6,531 nucleotides of DNA from CADEEN01 sp031379365 (GCA_031379365.1 JANNFB010000243.1:1-6531), one strand, 5' to 3'; shown: positions 1 through 6,394, counted from the first letter of the stretch. Numbers and translations: made by a program. The notes: generated by a model from the sequence alone, not told the origin.

Positions 1-39
1 GCGCCGATCTACGTGCGGCTGGCTTACACGCCGAGCTGA
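1..39 (+). CDS. Possible C-terminal end of a rightward gene, cut by the window edge
   Basis: Frame 1 reads through 12 sense codons (APIYVRLAYTPS) to a TGA at 37-39. The next gene, on the opposite strand, ends at 52, so a convergent gene ending here would leave only 12 nt between the two stops. That spacing fits the compact layout of the window. The fragment is too short to assign a family, and the reading frame could be chance because only 13 codons are visible. Confidence 0.35.
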   Translation, partial: APIYVRLAYTPS

Positions 40-49
40 AGCGCAGCTC
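33..49. terminator. Small hairpin between convergent gene ends (weak terminator candidate)
   Basis: GAGCT (33-37) and AGCTC (45-49) form a perfect 5-bp inverted repeat around a 7-nt loop, overlapping the stop codon of the presumed upstream gene and lying just beyond the kinase stop. No T-tract follows on either strand, so intrinsic termination is not well supported. The position between convergent genes is the main argument for it. Confidence 0.2.
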
Positions 50-51
50 CC

Positions 52-1866
52 TCAGCGCTGACCCAGCTTGAAGGCCACCATGGCGCGCAGCTTGTTCGGC
101 GGCACCGGCTTTATCAGCAAGTGGAAGTCGTGCTGCGCGGCCTCGTCTTCATGGCCGCCCAGGCTGCTGCCGGTGATGACGATGGCCGGCAGCGTGCGCT
201 CGGGCCAGCGCGCGCGCAAGGCCGCCAGCGCGTCGATGCCGGTCTGGCCGCGCGGCAGGCGGTAGTCGACGATCAGCAAATCGGGTGCGGCGCGCTCGGC
301 GTGCGCGAGCCATGCGCTCAGGGCGCCCAGGTCATCGAAGCCGTCGACCGTGGCGCCCCAGGCTTGCAGCAGCACCGTCAGGCCCTCGCGCACGGCCGGT
401 TCGTCTTCCACCACGACGACGCGCCTGCCTTGCAAGCTCGACGCGAGGCGGTTGGCCAGGCCCGTCAGCGGGGCCGGTGCCAGCGTGCGGGGGGCGCTGC
501 CGGCAGGCACCTCGAGCGTGAAGACACTGCCACGGCCCGGCCGTGAACGCACCGTGAGCGGGGCTTCCAGCAGATCGGCCAGGCGCTTGACGATGGCCAG
601 ACCCAGGCCCAGGCCCTTGCGCTGGTGGGGCTCGAGCGGGCGCTGGCTCTGCACCTGGAAGAATTCGTCGAAGATGTGCGGCAGGCTGGCCTCGGCGATG
701 CCGATGCCGCTGTCCCAGACTTGCACCAGGAGCTTGCCGCTGTCGCCGGGCTTGGGCCGGCAAGCCACCAGCACGCCACCGTCCTCGCTGTAGCGGATGG
801 CGTTGCTGGCGAGGTTGCGCAGGATGCGCTCGAGCAGCAGGCCGTCGGTGTGGACGAATCGCTGCATGCCATGAAAGCTCAGGGCCAGGCCCTTCTCGAA
901 CGCCACCGGCTCGAAGCTCAGGCGCAGGCGGGCGAACAGGTCGCGCATGGATACCGGCGCGGGCTGGACATCGACGCCGCCGCTGTCGATGCGGGTGATG
1001 TCCAGCAGCTCGCCGAACAAACCTTCCAGGGCATCGACGCTCTGGTTGATGCTGTTGACCAGGGCCGCCACCTCGGGGTCGTGGGCGCGCTGGCGCAGCG
1101 CTTCGGCGAACAGGCCCATGGCGTGCAGCGGCTGGCGCAGGTCATGGCTGGCGGCAGCGAAGAACTGGGTCTTGGCGCGGGTGGCGGCCTCGGCAATCCG
1201 CCGCGCCTCGTCGGCCGCCGCCTTTTCGATGCGCAGTTGCGCCGCCAGTTGCTCGGTGCGCTGCTTCAGGCCGATGGCCTGGGCCAGGGCACTGCGGTAG
1301 GTGCGGCCCATGACCAGCGTGATGGCGAACAGCAGGCCCAGCACGCCGGCCAGTTGCCAGTGCCAGGGCTGCGAGGTGTCGCTGGCCACGCGCACGATGA
1401 TGGGCAGCAGCACCAGGCTGATGAAGCCGAGGAAGAGCCGCCGCTGCGGCGCCAGCAACTGCACCGAACCGAGGGCGTAGCTGTAGGCGATGAGGATCAG
1501 CGCGACGGTGTGGAAAGCGCCACCCAGGCCCCAGAACAGCCACACAGCCACCGGCCACATGGCCCCTTGTGCCAGCACCAGCACGCGCCAGCTGGTCCGC
1601 CAGGCCAGCAAGGCGGCGGCGTCACTCTCGGGCGCGGTGCGGTAGCGCCAGTAGTGCCCCAGCCGCAACAGCCAGAGCAGTCCGCACACAGCCAACCAGC
1701 CCTGTAGCCGCCCGCCACTGGCCAGCGGCCAGAAGGCCAGGCCGATCAAGCTTATGCCGATGGCGTTGCCAACCAGGCTGGCGGGGGCCTGCTCATACAG
1801 CGCCCGCAGGCTGTCGACATGCGCCGCCGGCGCGGCCGGGGCCTCGGCGCGGTCGCCGTCCGTCAT
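52..1866 (-). CDS. Membrane hybrid sensor histidine kinase with C-terminal receiver domain
   Basis: This 604-residue protein is the sensor half of a two-component system in the inner membrane. About six hydrophobic segments lie at residues 31-50, 53-72, 94-113, 117-137, 142-160 and 170-187, with no sizeable periplasmic domain between them. A charged, probably coiled-coil stretch (about 195-230) leads to the HisKA domain, whose H-box SHDLRQP places the phospho-accepting histidine at 241. The ATP-binding domain shows the N-box RNLASNAIRYS (350-360), the G1 box DSGIGI (385-390) and the G2 box GLGLGLAIVKRL (418-429). A receiver domain follows, with acidic pocket E487/D488, phospho-acceptor D534, T565 and K586, so every catalytic residue is intact. 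Its ATG shares one base with the TGA of the response regulator gene (TGATG), which suggests translational coupling and a cognate pair; no separate ribosome site is evident. The signal is unknown: the membrane region matches no sensor domain I can name. There is no Hpt domain, so the C-terminal receiver may modulate or drain phosphate rather than act in a full relay. Confidence 0.93.
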   Translation of the reverse strand: MTDGDRAEAPAAPAAHVDSLRALYEQAPASLVGNAIGISLIGLAFWPLASGGRLQGWLAVCGLLWLLRLGHYWRYRTAPESDAAALLAWRTSWRVLVLAQGAMWPVAVWLFWGLGGAFHTVALILIAYSYALGSVQLLAPQRRLFLGFISLVLLPIIVRVASDTSQPWHWQLAGVLGLLFAITLVMGRTYRSALAQAIGLKQRTEQLAAQLRIEKAAADEARRIAEAATRAKTQFFAAASHDLRQPLHAMGLFAEALRQRAHDPEVAALVNSINQSVDALEGLFGELLDITRIDSGGVDVQPAPVSMRDLFARLRLSFEPVAFEKGLALSFHGMQRFVHTDGLLLERILRNLASNAIRYSEDGGVLVACRPKPGDSGKLLVQVWDSGIGIAEASLPHIFDEFFQVQSQRPLEPHQRKGLGLGLAIVKRLADLLEAPLTVRSRPGRGSVFTLEVPAGSAPRTLAPAPLTGLANRLASSLQGRRVVVVEDEPAVREGLTVLLQAWGATVDGFDDLGALSAWLAHAERAAPDLLIVDYRLPRGQTGIDALAALRARWPERTLPAIVITGSSLGGHEDEAAQHDFHLLIKPVPPNKLRAMVAFKLGQR

Positions 1867-2636
1867 CAGTGCTGGGAGCGCTTCCAGGCCGGCACGCCCT
1901 GGCTGCCGGCGCTGCGCGACATCTGGCTGATGGCCAGCACGGCCTGGGTGCGCGAAGACACCCCGAGGGCGCGCAGGACCGCGGCCACGTGGTCCTTGAT
2001 GGTGTCGACCGACAGGTGCATCTCGCGCGCAATCATCTTGTTGGGCATGCCCTGCAGCAAGTAGGCCAGCACGTCAGCCTGGCGCCGCGACAGGCCCAGG
2101 GCCTCGAGCGAAGCGGGTGGCGACTGGAAGGTGCCGCGGCCCGAGGCGCTGGTGGCCTCCTGGACATCGTCGGCGGGGTGAGGACGCATCACATCCGGGA
2201 CCGTGTCACCGTCCAGCGCCGCCGCGTCGGGCGTGGGGCCGATGCCCAGGCTCATCGGCGGCACGTAGATGCCGCCCGACATGACCAGGCGCAGCGCCTC
2301 GAACAAGGTGGCATTGCTGGCGCGCTTGGGCACGAAGCCCATCGCGCCGGCGTCGATGGCGCGGATCACGTCGCTGGCGCGATCGGACGCCGACACCACC
2401 ACGATGGGCAAGGCCGGGTACAGGCTGCGCAGCTCACCGAGAAAAGCAAAACCGTCGCTGTCGCCGAGGTGCAAATCGAGCAGCACCAGATCGTGGTCGG
2501 GGTCTTGCTGCAGCGTCGCCCGCGCGTCGCGCTCGCTGGCCACGCCCACCACGGTGACGTCGTCGCCGAGGCCCCGGATGACAGTCTGCAAAGCCGTCAG
2601 GATCAGCGGGTGGTCGTCGATCAGCAGCACCTTCAT
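1866..2636 (-). CDS. NarL/LuxR-family response regulator
   Basis: This 256-residue cytoplasmic DNA-binding regulator is probably phosphorylated by the downstream kinase. The N-terminal receiver has the acidic pair D7/D8, phospho-acceptor D54 in VLLDLHL, S82 at the usual Thr/Ser switch position, and K104. A C-terminal LuxR-type helix-turn-helix spans about 178-240; it contains LSRRQADVLAYLLQG (182-196) and a recognition region around SVDTIKDHVAAVL (209-221). The linker between the domains (about 122-177) is long for NarL-type proteins and rich in Pro, Ala and Asp. The ATG at 2636-2634 lies 14 nt beyond the stop of the MaoC gene without a strong Shine-Dalgarno sequence, consistent with an operon. 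The receiver begins right at residue 2 (KVLLIDDHP), so this start is well supported. Target genes cannot be inferred from this window. Confidence 0.94.
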   Translation of the reverse strand: MKVLLIDDHPLILTALQTVIRGLGDDVTVVGVASERDARATLQQDPDHDLVLLDLHLGDSDGFAFLGELRSLYPALPIVVVSASDRASDVIRAIDAGAMGFVPKRASNATLFEALRLVMSGGIYVPPMSLGIGPTPDAAALDGDTVPDVMRPHPADDVQEATSASGRGTFQSPPASLEALGLSRRQADVLAYLLQGMPNKMIAREMHLSVDTIKDHVAAVLRALGVSSRTQAVLAISQMSRSAGSQGVPAWKRSQH

Positions 2637-2650
2637 CGCGTGATCATCGG

Positions 2651-3103
2651 CTAAATGTGCTGCCGCGTCACCAATTCAGCCACACAGACCGGCTTGGCAT
2701 GGCCCTCGCGCTCGACGCTCGCCTCGAACGTGAGCTGGGCGCCGCCGGGCAAAGGCTCGAAAGAGAGCAGCTTGAAGTGGGCGCGCAGCCGGCTGCCCAC
2801 CGGCACCGGCGCCGGAAAGCGCACCCGGTTGACGCCGTAGTTGACGCCCATGCGCACGTCGTCGATGGCGAAGGCGCTGGCCAGCAGGGCCGGCATCAGG
2901 CTCAGGGTCAGGAAACCGTGGGCAATCGGCGCACCGAAGGGGCCGATGGCCGCGCGCGCGGGATCGACGTGGATCCACTGGCGGTCGTCCGTCGCCTCGG
3001 CGAAGGCATCGACGCGCGGCTGTTCTATGGCGATCCAGTCGCTGGTGGCCAGGCCCTGGCCAACCAGGGCGGCGAGGTCTTCCAGGCGGGCAAAACGTTT
3101 CAT
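2651..3103 (-). CDS. MaoC-type hotdog-fold (R)-enoyl-CoA hydratase-like protein
   Basis: The 150-residue product matches the single-domain MaoC/NodN hydratase family, which hydrates trans-2-enoyl-CoA to (R)-3-hydroxyacyl-CoA. The hydratase-2 signature runs through residues 36-63: EATDDRQWIHVD, then FGAPIAHGFLTL. D40 and H45 have the five-residue spacing of the catalytic Asp/His pair in PhaJ-type enzymes. The DRQWIHVD variant is the one I associate with NodN/Rv0130-like members. Size is normal for a one-domain member. The ATG at 3103-3101 is preferred over an upstream in-frame start at 3169, because the extra 22 residues would lie inside the parA coding region and have no domain character. The gene starts 7 nt after the parA stop and ends 14 nt before the response regulator. 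The physiological acyl-CoA substrate, and whether it serves fatty-acid catabolism, polyhydroxyalkanoate supply or another pathway, is not visible. Confidence 0.9.
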   Translation of the reverse strand: MKRFARLEDLAALVGQGLATSDWIAIEQPRVDAFAEATDDRQWIHVDPARAAIGPFGAPIAHGFLTLSLMPALLASAFAIDDVRMGVNYGVNRVRFPAPVPVGSRLRAHFKLLSFEPLPGGAQLTFEASVEREGHAKPVCVAELVTRQHI

Positions 3104-3110
3104 GCGCGGC

Positions 3111-3731
3111 TCACTTGGCCGCGAGCCAGTCGAGCACCGGTTGCCACTGCGCCAGGTCGCGCTCGGCACGGCTGGGGACGATGTCCCACAAGGTCGCGCC
3201 GCGTGCCGCGAGTTGCACGTAGAGCTGGGTGTCGCGCAGCATCGTCAGCACCGGGGCACCCAGACCGGCAAGGAAATGCCGCAGCTGGTCGGTGGCAATC
3301 GTGCCCTCGCGCACGCGCATGCCGACCACACCGATCCGCACCTTGTCGCCGCGCTTGTGCGAGGCCAGTTCCTGCAGAAAGACATGGCTGGCCTGGATGT
3401 CGAACAAGCTGGGCTGCAGCGGCACGATGATGCGGTCGGCGATCTTCAACACATCGTCGAGCTTCTTGCCGTGCAGACCGGCTGGCGTGTCGAGCACCAC
3501 ATGCGTGGTGCCCTTGGGCGGCCGAACCACCGCATCATGGGCCAGGTCCCAACCGCGGATCAAGGGCAGCTCGGGTGGCCGCAGGGCGAGCCATTGACGC
3601 GCCGACTGCTGGCGGTCGACATCGCCCAACATGACAGCCTGCCCGGCCCGCGCCAACGCGCCCGCCAGATTGGTTGCCACAGTGCTCTTGCCCACGCCCC
3701 CCTTGGGGTTGGCGATGACGATGACCGGCAT
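3111..3731 (-). CDS. Orphan ParA/MinD-type partition ATPase
   Basis: This 206-residue protein is a deviant Walker-A ATPase of the ParA family, whose members dimerise on ATP and position cargo such as DNA, protein clusters or granules on the nucleoid. Motifs are complete: NPKGGVGKST (8-17) with signature lysine K10 and Walker lysine K15, the A' region GDVDRQQSA (36-44) with D37/D39, and Walker B HVVLDTPAG (77-85) with D81. The protein starts directly at the first beta strand (MPVIVIANPKGG), so it lacks the N-terminal helix-turn-helix of plasmid type Ia ParA. No ParB-like gene lies beside it: the next genes are the hydratase (7 nt downstream) and a divergent kefF. It is therefore probably an orphan of the ParC/McdA/PpfA-like functional class rather than the chromosomal parA, though cargo is unknown. 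The start is set by an AAGGAGG ribosome site; the longer start at 3800 adds 23 residues without domain character. Confidence 0.9.
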   Translation of the reverse strand: MPVIVIANPKGGVGKSTVATNLAGALARAGQAVMLGDVDRQQSARQWLALRPPELPLIRGWDLAHDAVVRPPKGTTHVVLDTPAGLHGKKLDDVLKIADRIIVPLQPSLFDIQASHVFLQELASHKRGDKVRIGVVGMRVREGTIATDQLRHFLAGLGAPVLTMLRDTQLYVQLAARGATLWDIVPSRAERDLAQWQPVLDWLAAK

Positions 3732-3736
3732 CCTTG

Positions 3737-3743
3737 CCTCCTT
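3737..3743 (-). promoter_or_regulatory. Shine-Dalgarno site of the parA-like gene
   Basis: On the minus strand AAGGAGG sits 5 nt before the ATG at 3731-3729. This is the strongest ribosome-binding site in the window and decides the parA start in favour of MPVIVIANPKGG over the upstream in-frame ATG at 3800. Confidence 0.75.
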
Positions 3744-3811
3744 GACTTTGCGGTTATGGTAACGGGCGATGGTCACCCCGCGCGTGGCGCCAACCCCCAC
3801 CCTTGCAGCCT
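3744..3811. promoter_or_regulatory. Divergent promoter region between parA and kefF, with repeats
   Basis: The promoters of the leftward parA operon and the rightward kefFC pair must lie largely in this stretch of under 80 nt. It contains an imperfect palindrome GTTA-TGG-TAAC (3753-3763) and a direct repeat, ATGGTAAC (3756-3763) and ATGGTCAC (3769-3776), with a 13-nt period. Such an arrangement could be an operator, but the arms are short. I cannot place a convincing -35/-10 pair on either strand: TATGGT at 3755-3760 is the best -10-like match for kefF, with only a weak TTGCCT 15 nt upstream. Confidence 0.35.
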
Positions 3812-4423
3812 GTGTCCCGCATCGTCGTCCTCTGTGCCCACCCGCACCTCGAGCACTCCCGGGTCACCCGTGCACTGGCCCAGGCCGCCGGCAACGCGGC
3901 GTTGAGCGGGGTCGAGGTGCGCGACCTCTATGCCCTCTACCCCGACTACCTGATCGACGTCGCCGCCGAACAGGCGCTGCTGACCCAGGCCGATCTGTTG
4001 GTCTGGCTGCACCCGGTGCACTGGTACGGCATGACGCCCCTGCTCAAGCTGTGGGCCGACGAAGTCCTGGCCTTCGGTTGGGCCTATGGCCCAGGCGGCA
4101 CGGCGCTGCGCGGCAAAGACCTGTGGCTGGTGACCTCGACCGGCGGCAGCGCCGAGGCCTACCGCCCCGACGGTCTGAACCGCTACTTCTTCGACGCCTT
4201 CCTGCCGCCCTACGAGCAGACCGCCCAGCTGGTCGGCCTGCGCTTCCTTCCGCCCATGGTGCTGCACGGTGCGCACCGCCTGAGCGACGCCGAAATCGGT
4301 GGGCAGGCGCAGACCTTCATGGCACGCCTGGCAAGCTATCCCGACTGGCCCGAGATCGAGGACCTGCCGGCCTGCGACGCGCCGGAAGTGCCCGCTGGCG
4401 ATCGACCACTGGAAGGGGATTGA
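3812..4423 (+). CDS. kefF: KefF, flavodoxin-like ancillary subunit/quinone oxidoreductase of the KefC system
   Basis: This is a soluble flavodoxin-fold NAD(P)H:quinone oxidoreductase that docks on KefC at the inner membrane and is needed for full channel activity. From the GTG start it has 203 residues. It keeps the family's AHP motif (9-11), the LYALYPDYLID stretch (40-50), the HPVHWYGMTPLLKLW segment (67-81), GWAYGPGGTALRGK (89-102) and the TSTGG loop (108-112); several of these align closely with E. coli KefF as I remember it. About 25 residues extend beyond the usual C-terminus (E. coli KefF is 176 residues); they are acidic and proline-rich. No ATG is available upstream of the first domain strand: the frame opens after a stop at 3743 and offers only TTG at 3803 or GTG at 3812. 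GTG is preferred because it is commoner and gives MSRIVVLCAHP, matching the family N-terminus; neither has a clear ribosome site. The stop lies 7 nt before kefC, the conserved kefF-kefC order. Confidence 0.92.
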   Translation: MSRIVVLCAHPHLEHSRVTRALAQAAGNAALSGVEVRDLYALYPDYLIDVAAEQALLTQADLLVWLHPVHWYGMTPLLKLWADEVLAFGWAYGPGGTALRGKDLWLVTSTGGSAEAYRPDGLNRYFFDAFLPPYEQTAQLVGLRFLPPMVLHGAHRLSDAEIGGQAQTFMARLASYPDWPEIEDLPACDAPEVPAGDRPLEGD

Positions 4424-4430
4424 CGGCTCC

Positions 4431-6284
4431 ATGGACCACGGCACCACCTGGCTGACCACCAGCCTGATCTACCTCGCGGCGGCGGTGATCGCCGTGCCGC
4501 TGGCGCGTGCGCTCGGCCTCGGGTCGATCATCGGCTACCTCGCGGCCGGCATCGCCATCGGGCCCTGGGGCCTGGCCCTGGTGACCGACGCGCAGACCAT
4601 CCTGACGGTGGCCGAGTTCGGCGTCGTGCTGATGTTGTTCCTGGTCGGACTCGAACTCGAGCCGCGGCGCCTGTGGGCGATGCGCCGGCCGATCTTTGGC
4701 TGGGGCTCGGTGCAGGTCCTGTCGAGTGCGCTGCTGATGACGGCCATCGGCATGGCCTTCGGCGTGGCCTGGCCAGTGGCGCTGGCCGGCGCCCTCGGGC
4801 TGGCGATGTCGTCCACCGCCATCGGCCTGGCGGTGCTTGCCGAGCGCAACGTGCTGCCGTCGCAAGCCGGCCAGGGCGTGCTCGGCGTCTCGCTGTTCCA
4901 GGACGTGGCCGCGATCCCGATCCTGGCCCTGCTGCCCCTGCTGCCGGCCCTGGTGCCGCAGGCCGCCGCCGACGCAGCCGCGAGCGGCTGGGTGGCGGCC
5001 GCCAAAGCGGTGGCGGTGATTGCCGCCCTGCTGCTCGGCGGCCGCCTGCTGTTGCGCCCAGCGCTGCGCTGGATCGCGCGCAGCCGCACGCCCGAAATCT
5101 TCACGGCCGCGTCGCTGCTGCTGGTGGTGGCCACGGCGGCCTTGATGCACACGGTCGGCCTGTCGATGGCCCTGGGCGCCTTCCTGGCCGGCGTGCTGCT
5201 GGCCGAGAGCGAGTACCGGCGCGAGCTCGAGACCGACCTGGAACCCTTCAAGGGCCTGCTGCTCGGGCTGTTCTTCATTGCCGTGGGCATGAGCATCGAC
5301 TTCGCGGTGGTGCTGGCGCAGCCGGGGCTGGTGGCCTTGATCGTGCTCGGTTTCTTCAGCCTCAAGGCGCTGATCCTGGTGGTGATGGCGCGCTTGATGC
5401 AGCTGCCGCTCGGCGAGCGGCCGCTCTTCATCATCCTGCTGGCCCAGGGAGGCGAGTTCGGCTTCGTGGTGCTGCAGGCCGCGCTCCTGGCGGGCGTGAT
5501 CAGTGCCACCACCTCGTCGCTGCTGGTCGCCTCGATCGCGATCTCGATGCTGCTGACGCCGCTGGCCCTGGTGCTGGTCGACCGTTTCCTGGCGCCGCGC
5601 CTGGCGGCTCGCGGGGCAAAGGCCATGGCCGAGATTGCCGAGCCGCAAAAGCAGGCCGTGATCATTGCCGGCTTCGGCCGCTACGGCCAGATCGTCGGCC
5701 GGCTGCTCCTGGCCAACGGCATCCAGCCCACCGTGCTGGATCACGACAGCGAAGCCGTCGACGGCGTGCGCCGCTTCGGCTGGCGCGCCTTCTATGGCGA
5801 TGCGACGCGCCTGGACCTGCTGCGCATGGCCGGCGCCGCCGAAGCCAGCGTGCTCGTGGTGGCGATCGACGACATCGAGCAGAGCCTGGCCCTGGTCGAC
5901 TTGGCGCGCGAGCACTTCCCGCAATTGACCCTGATCGCACGGGCCCGCAACGTGCAGCACTGGTACCAGCTGAACGACCGCGGCGTGGCCCACATCGAAC
6001 GCGAAACCTTCGACGCCGCCCTGATGACGGGCCGCAGCGCTCTCCAAGCGCTTGGTTTCGAAGCCCACCAGGCACGCAACCTGGCGCTGCGCTTTCGGCG
6101 CCACAACCTGGAGCAGTTGCGCGAGACCGCGCCGCATTTCCGTGACGAGTCCAAGCTGATCGCGATGTCCAAGATCGGCCGCCAGCAGATGGAGCAGTTC
6201 ATGGCCGACGAGCGCGAGCGCAAGGACAGCCGGCGCCAGGCGCCGGGCTGGTCCGGTGCGAAGGACGAAGTGTCGGGCGACTGA
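4431..6284 (+). CDS. kefC: Glutathione-regulated potassium-efflux antiporter KefC (KefB/KefC family)
   Basis: This inner-membrane K+ efflux system is held closed by glutathione and opened by glutathione-electrophile adducts. It has 617 residues, close to the 620 of E. coli KefC. Residues 1-385 form the CPA2 cation/proton antiporter domain with a dozen or so hydrophobic segments, including GIAIGPWGL (40-48), VGLELEP (72-78) and FQDVAAIP (156-163), whose D158 matches the ion-pathway aspartate. The cytoplasmic regulatory loop EYRRELETDLEPFKG (261-275) is present. A RCK_N/TrkA_N Rossmann domain (about 408-525) carries GFGRYGQ (414-420), FYGDATR (454-460) and IARAR (502-506). R417, R506 and N559 appear to correspond to glutathione-contacting residues reported for E. 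coli KefC. A charged C-terminal tail follows (about 580-617). The ATG at 4431 is chosen because its N-terminus aligns with E. coli KefC; an upstream start at 4299 would overlap kefF by 125 nt and adds no membrane character. GGAAGGGG at 4411-4418 is a distant ribosome site, so coupling to kefF is likely. Confidence 0.95.
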   Translation: MDHGTTWLTTSLIYLAAAVIAVPLARALGLGSIIGYLAAGIAIGPWGLALVTDAQTILTVAEFGVVLMLFLVGLELEPRRLWAMRRPIFGWGSVQVLSSALLMTAIGMAFGVAWPVALAGALGLAMSSTAIGLAVLAERNVLPSQAGQGVLGVSLFQDVAAIPILALLPLLPALVPQAAADAAASGWVAAAKAVAVIAALLLGGRLLLRPALRWIARSRTPEIFTAASLLLVVATAALMHTVGLSMALGAFLAGVLLAESEYRRELETDLEPFKGLLLGLFFIAVGMSIDFAVVLAQPGLVALIVLGFFSLKALILVVMARLMQLPLGERPLFIILLAQGGEFGFVVLQAALLAGVISATTSSLLVASIAISMLLTPLALVLVDRFLAPRLAARGAKAMAEIAEPQKQAVIIAGFGRYGQIVGRLLLANGIQPTVLDHDSEAVDGVRRFGWRAFYGDATRLDLLRMAGAAEASVLVVAIDDIEQSLALVDLAREHFPQLTLIARARNVQHWYQLNDRGVAHIERETFDAALMTGRSALQALGFEAHQARNLALRFRRHNLEQLRETAPHFRDESKLIAMSKIGRQQMEQFMADERERKDSRRQAPGWSGAKDEVSGD

Positions 6285-6292
6285 AGCGACAC
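6270..6292 (+). terminator. Hairpin over the kefC stop codon (weak terminator candidate)
   Basis: GTGTCG (6270-6275) and CGACAC (6287-6292) are a perfect 6-bp inverted repeat with an 11-nt loop that contains the kefC TGA (6282-6284). The following CCCCGTTCTCTC is only mildly T-rich, so this is a poor intrinsic terminator. It may instead be a chance or mRNA-stabilising stem. Confidence 0.25.
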
Positions 6293-6394
6293 CCCGTTCT
6301 CTCGTGTGCTGAGCGAGATCGGCAAGTGGCCCATCGCAGACCTTCGCGTGTGTCCACTGTTTCGTGCTGGCATTGGTGCGAGCAAGGCGGCGTG

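Noticed and set aside
625..1707. A 360-codon open frame on the plus strand opposite the kinase
   Set aside because: Antisense shadow of the histidine kinase; low-complexity Gln/Ala/Gly/His composition and no motif.
1569..2654. A 361-codon plus-strand frame opposite the kinase and response regulator
   Set aside because: It spans two confidently assigned genes on the other strand and has biased composition without domains.
3104..3169. Longer maoC start at 3169
   Set aside because: It overlaps the parA coding region by about 60 nt and contributes no hotdog-fold sequence.
3732..3800. Longer parA start at 3800
   Set aside because: The AAGGAGG site 5 nt before ATG 3731 and the family N-terminus both favour the shorter protein; the extension would fill the divergent promoter region.
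4299..4430. Longer kefC start at 4299
   Set aside because: It would overlap kefF by 125 nt and adds an Arg-rich segment absent from the family; ATG at 4431 matches the E. coli N-terminus.
3773..4459. 228-codon frames on both strands overlapping kefF
   Set aside because: Neither has motifs, while the kefF frame aligns along its length with the family.
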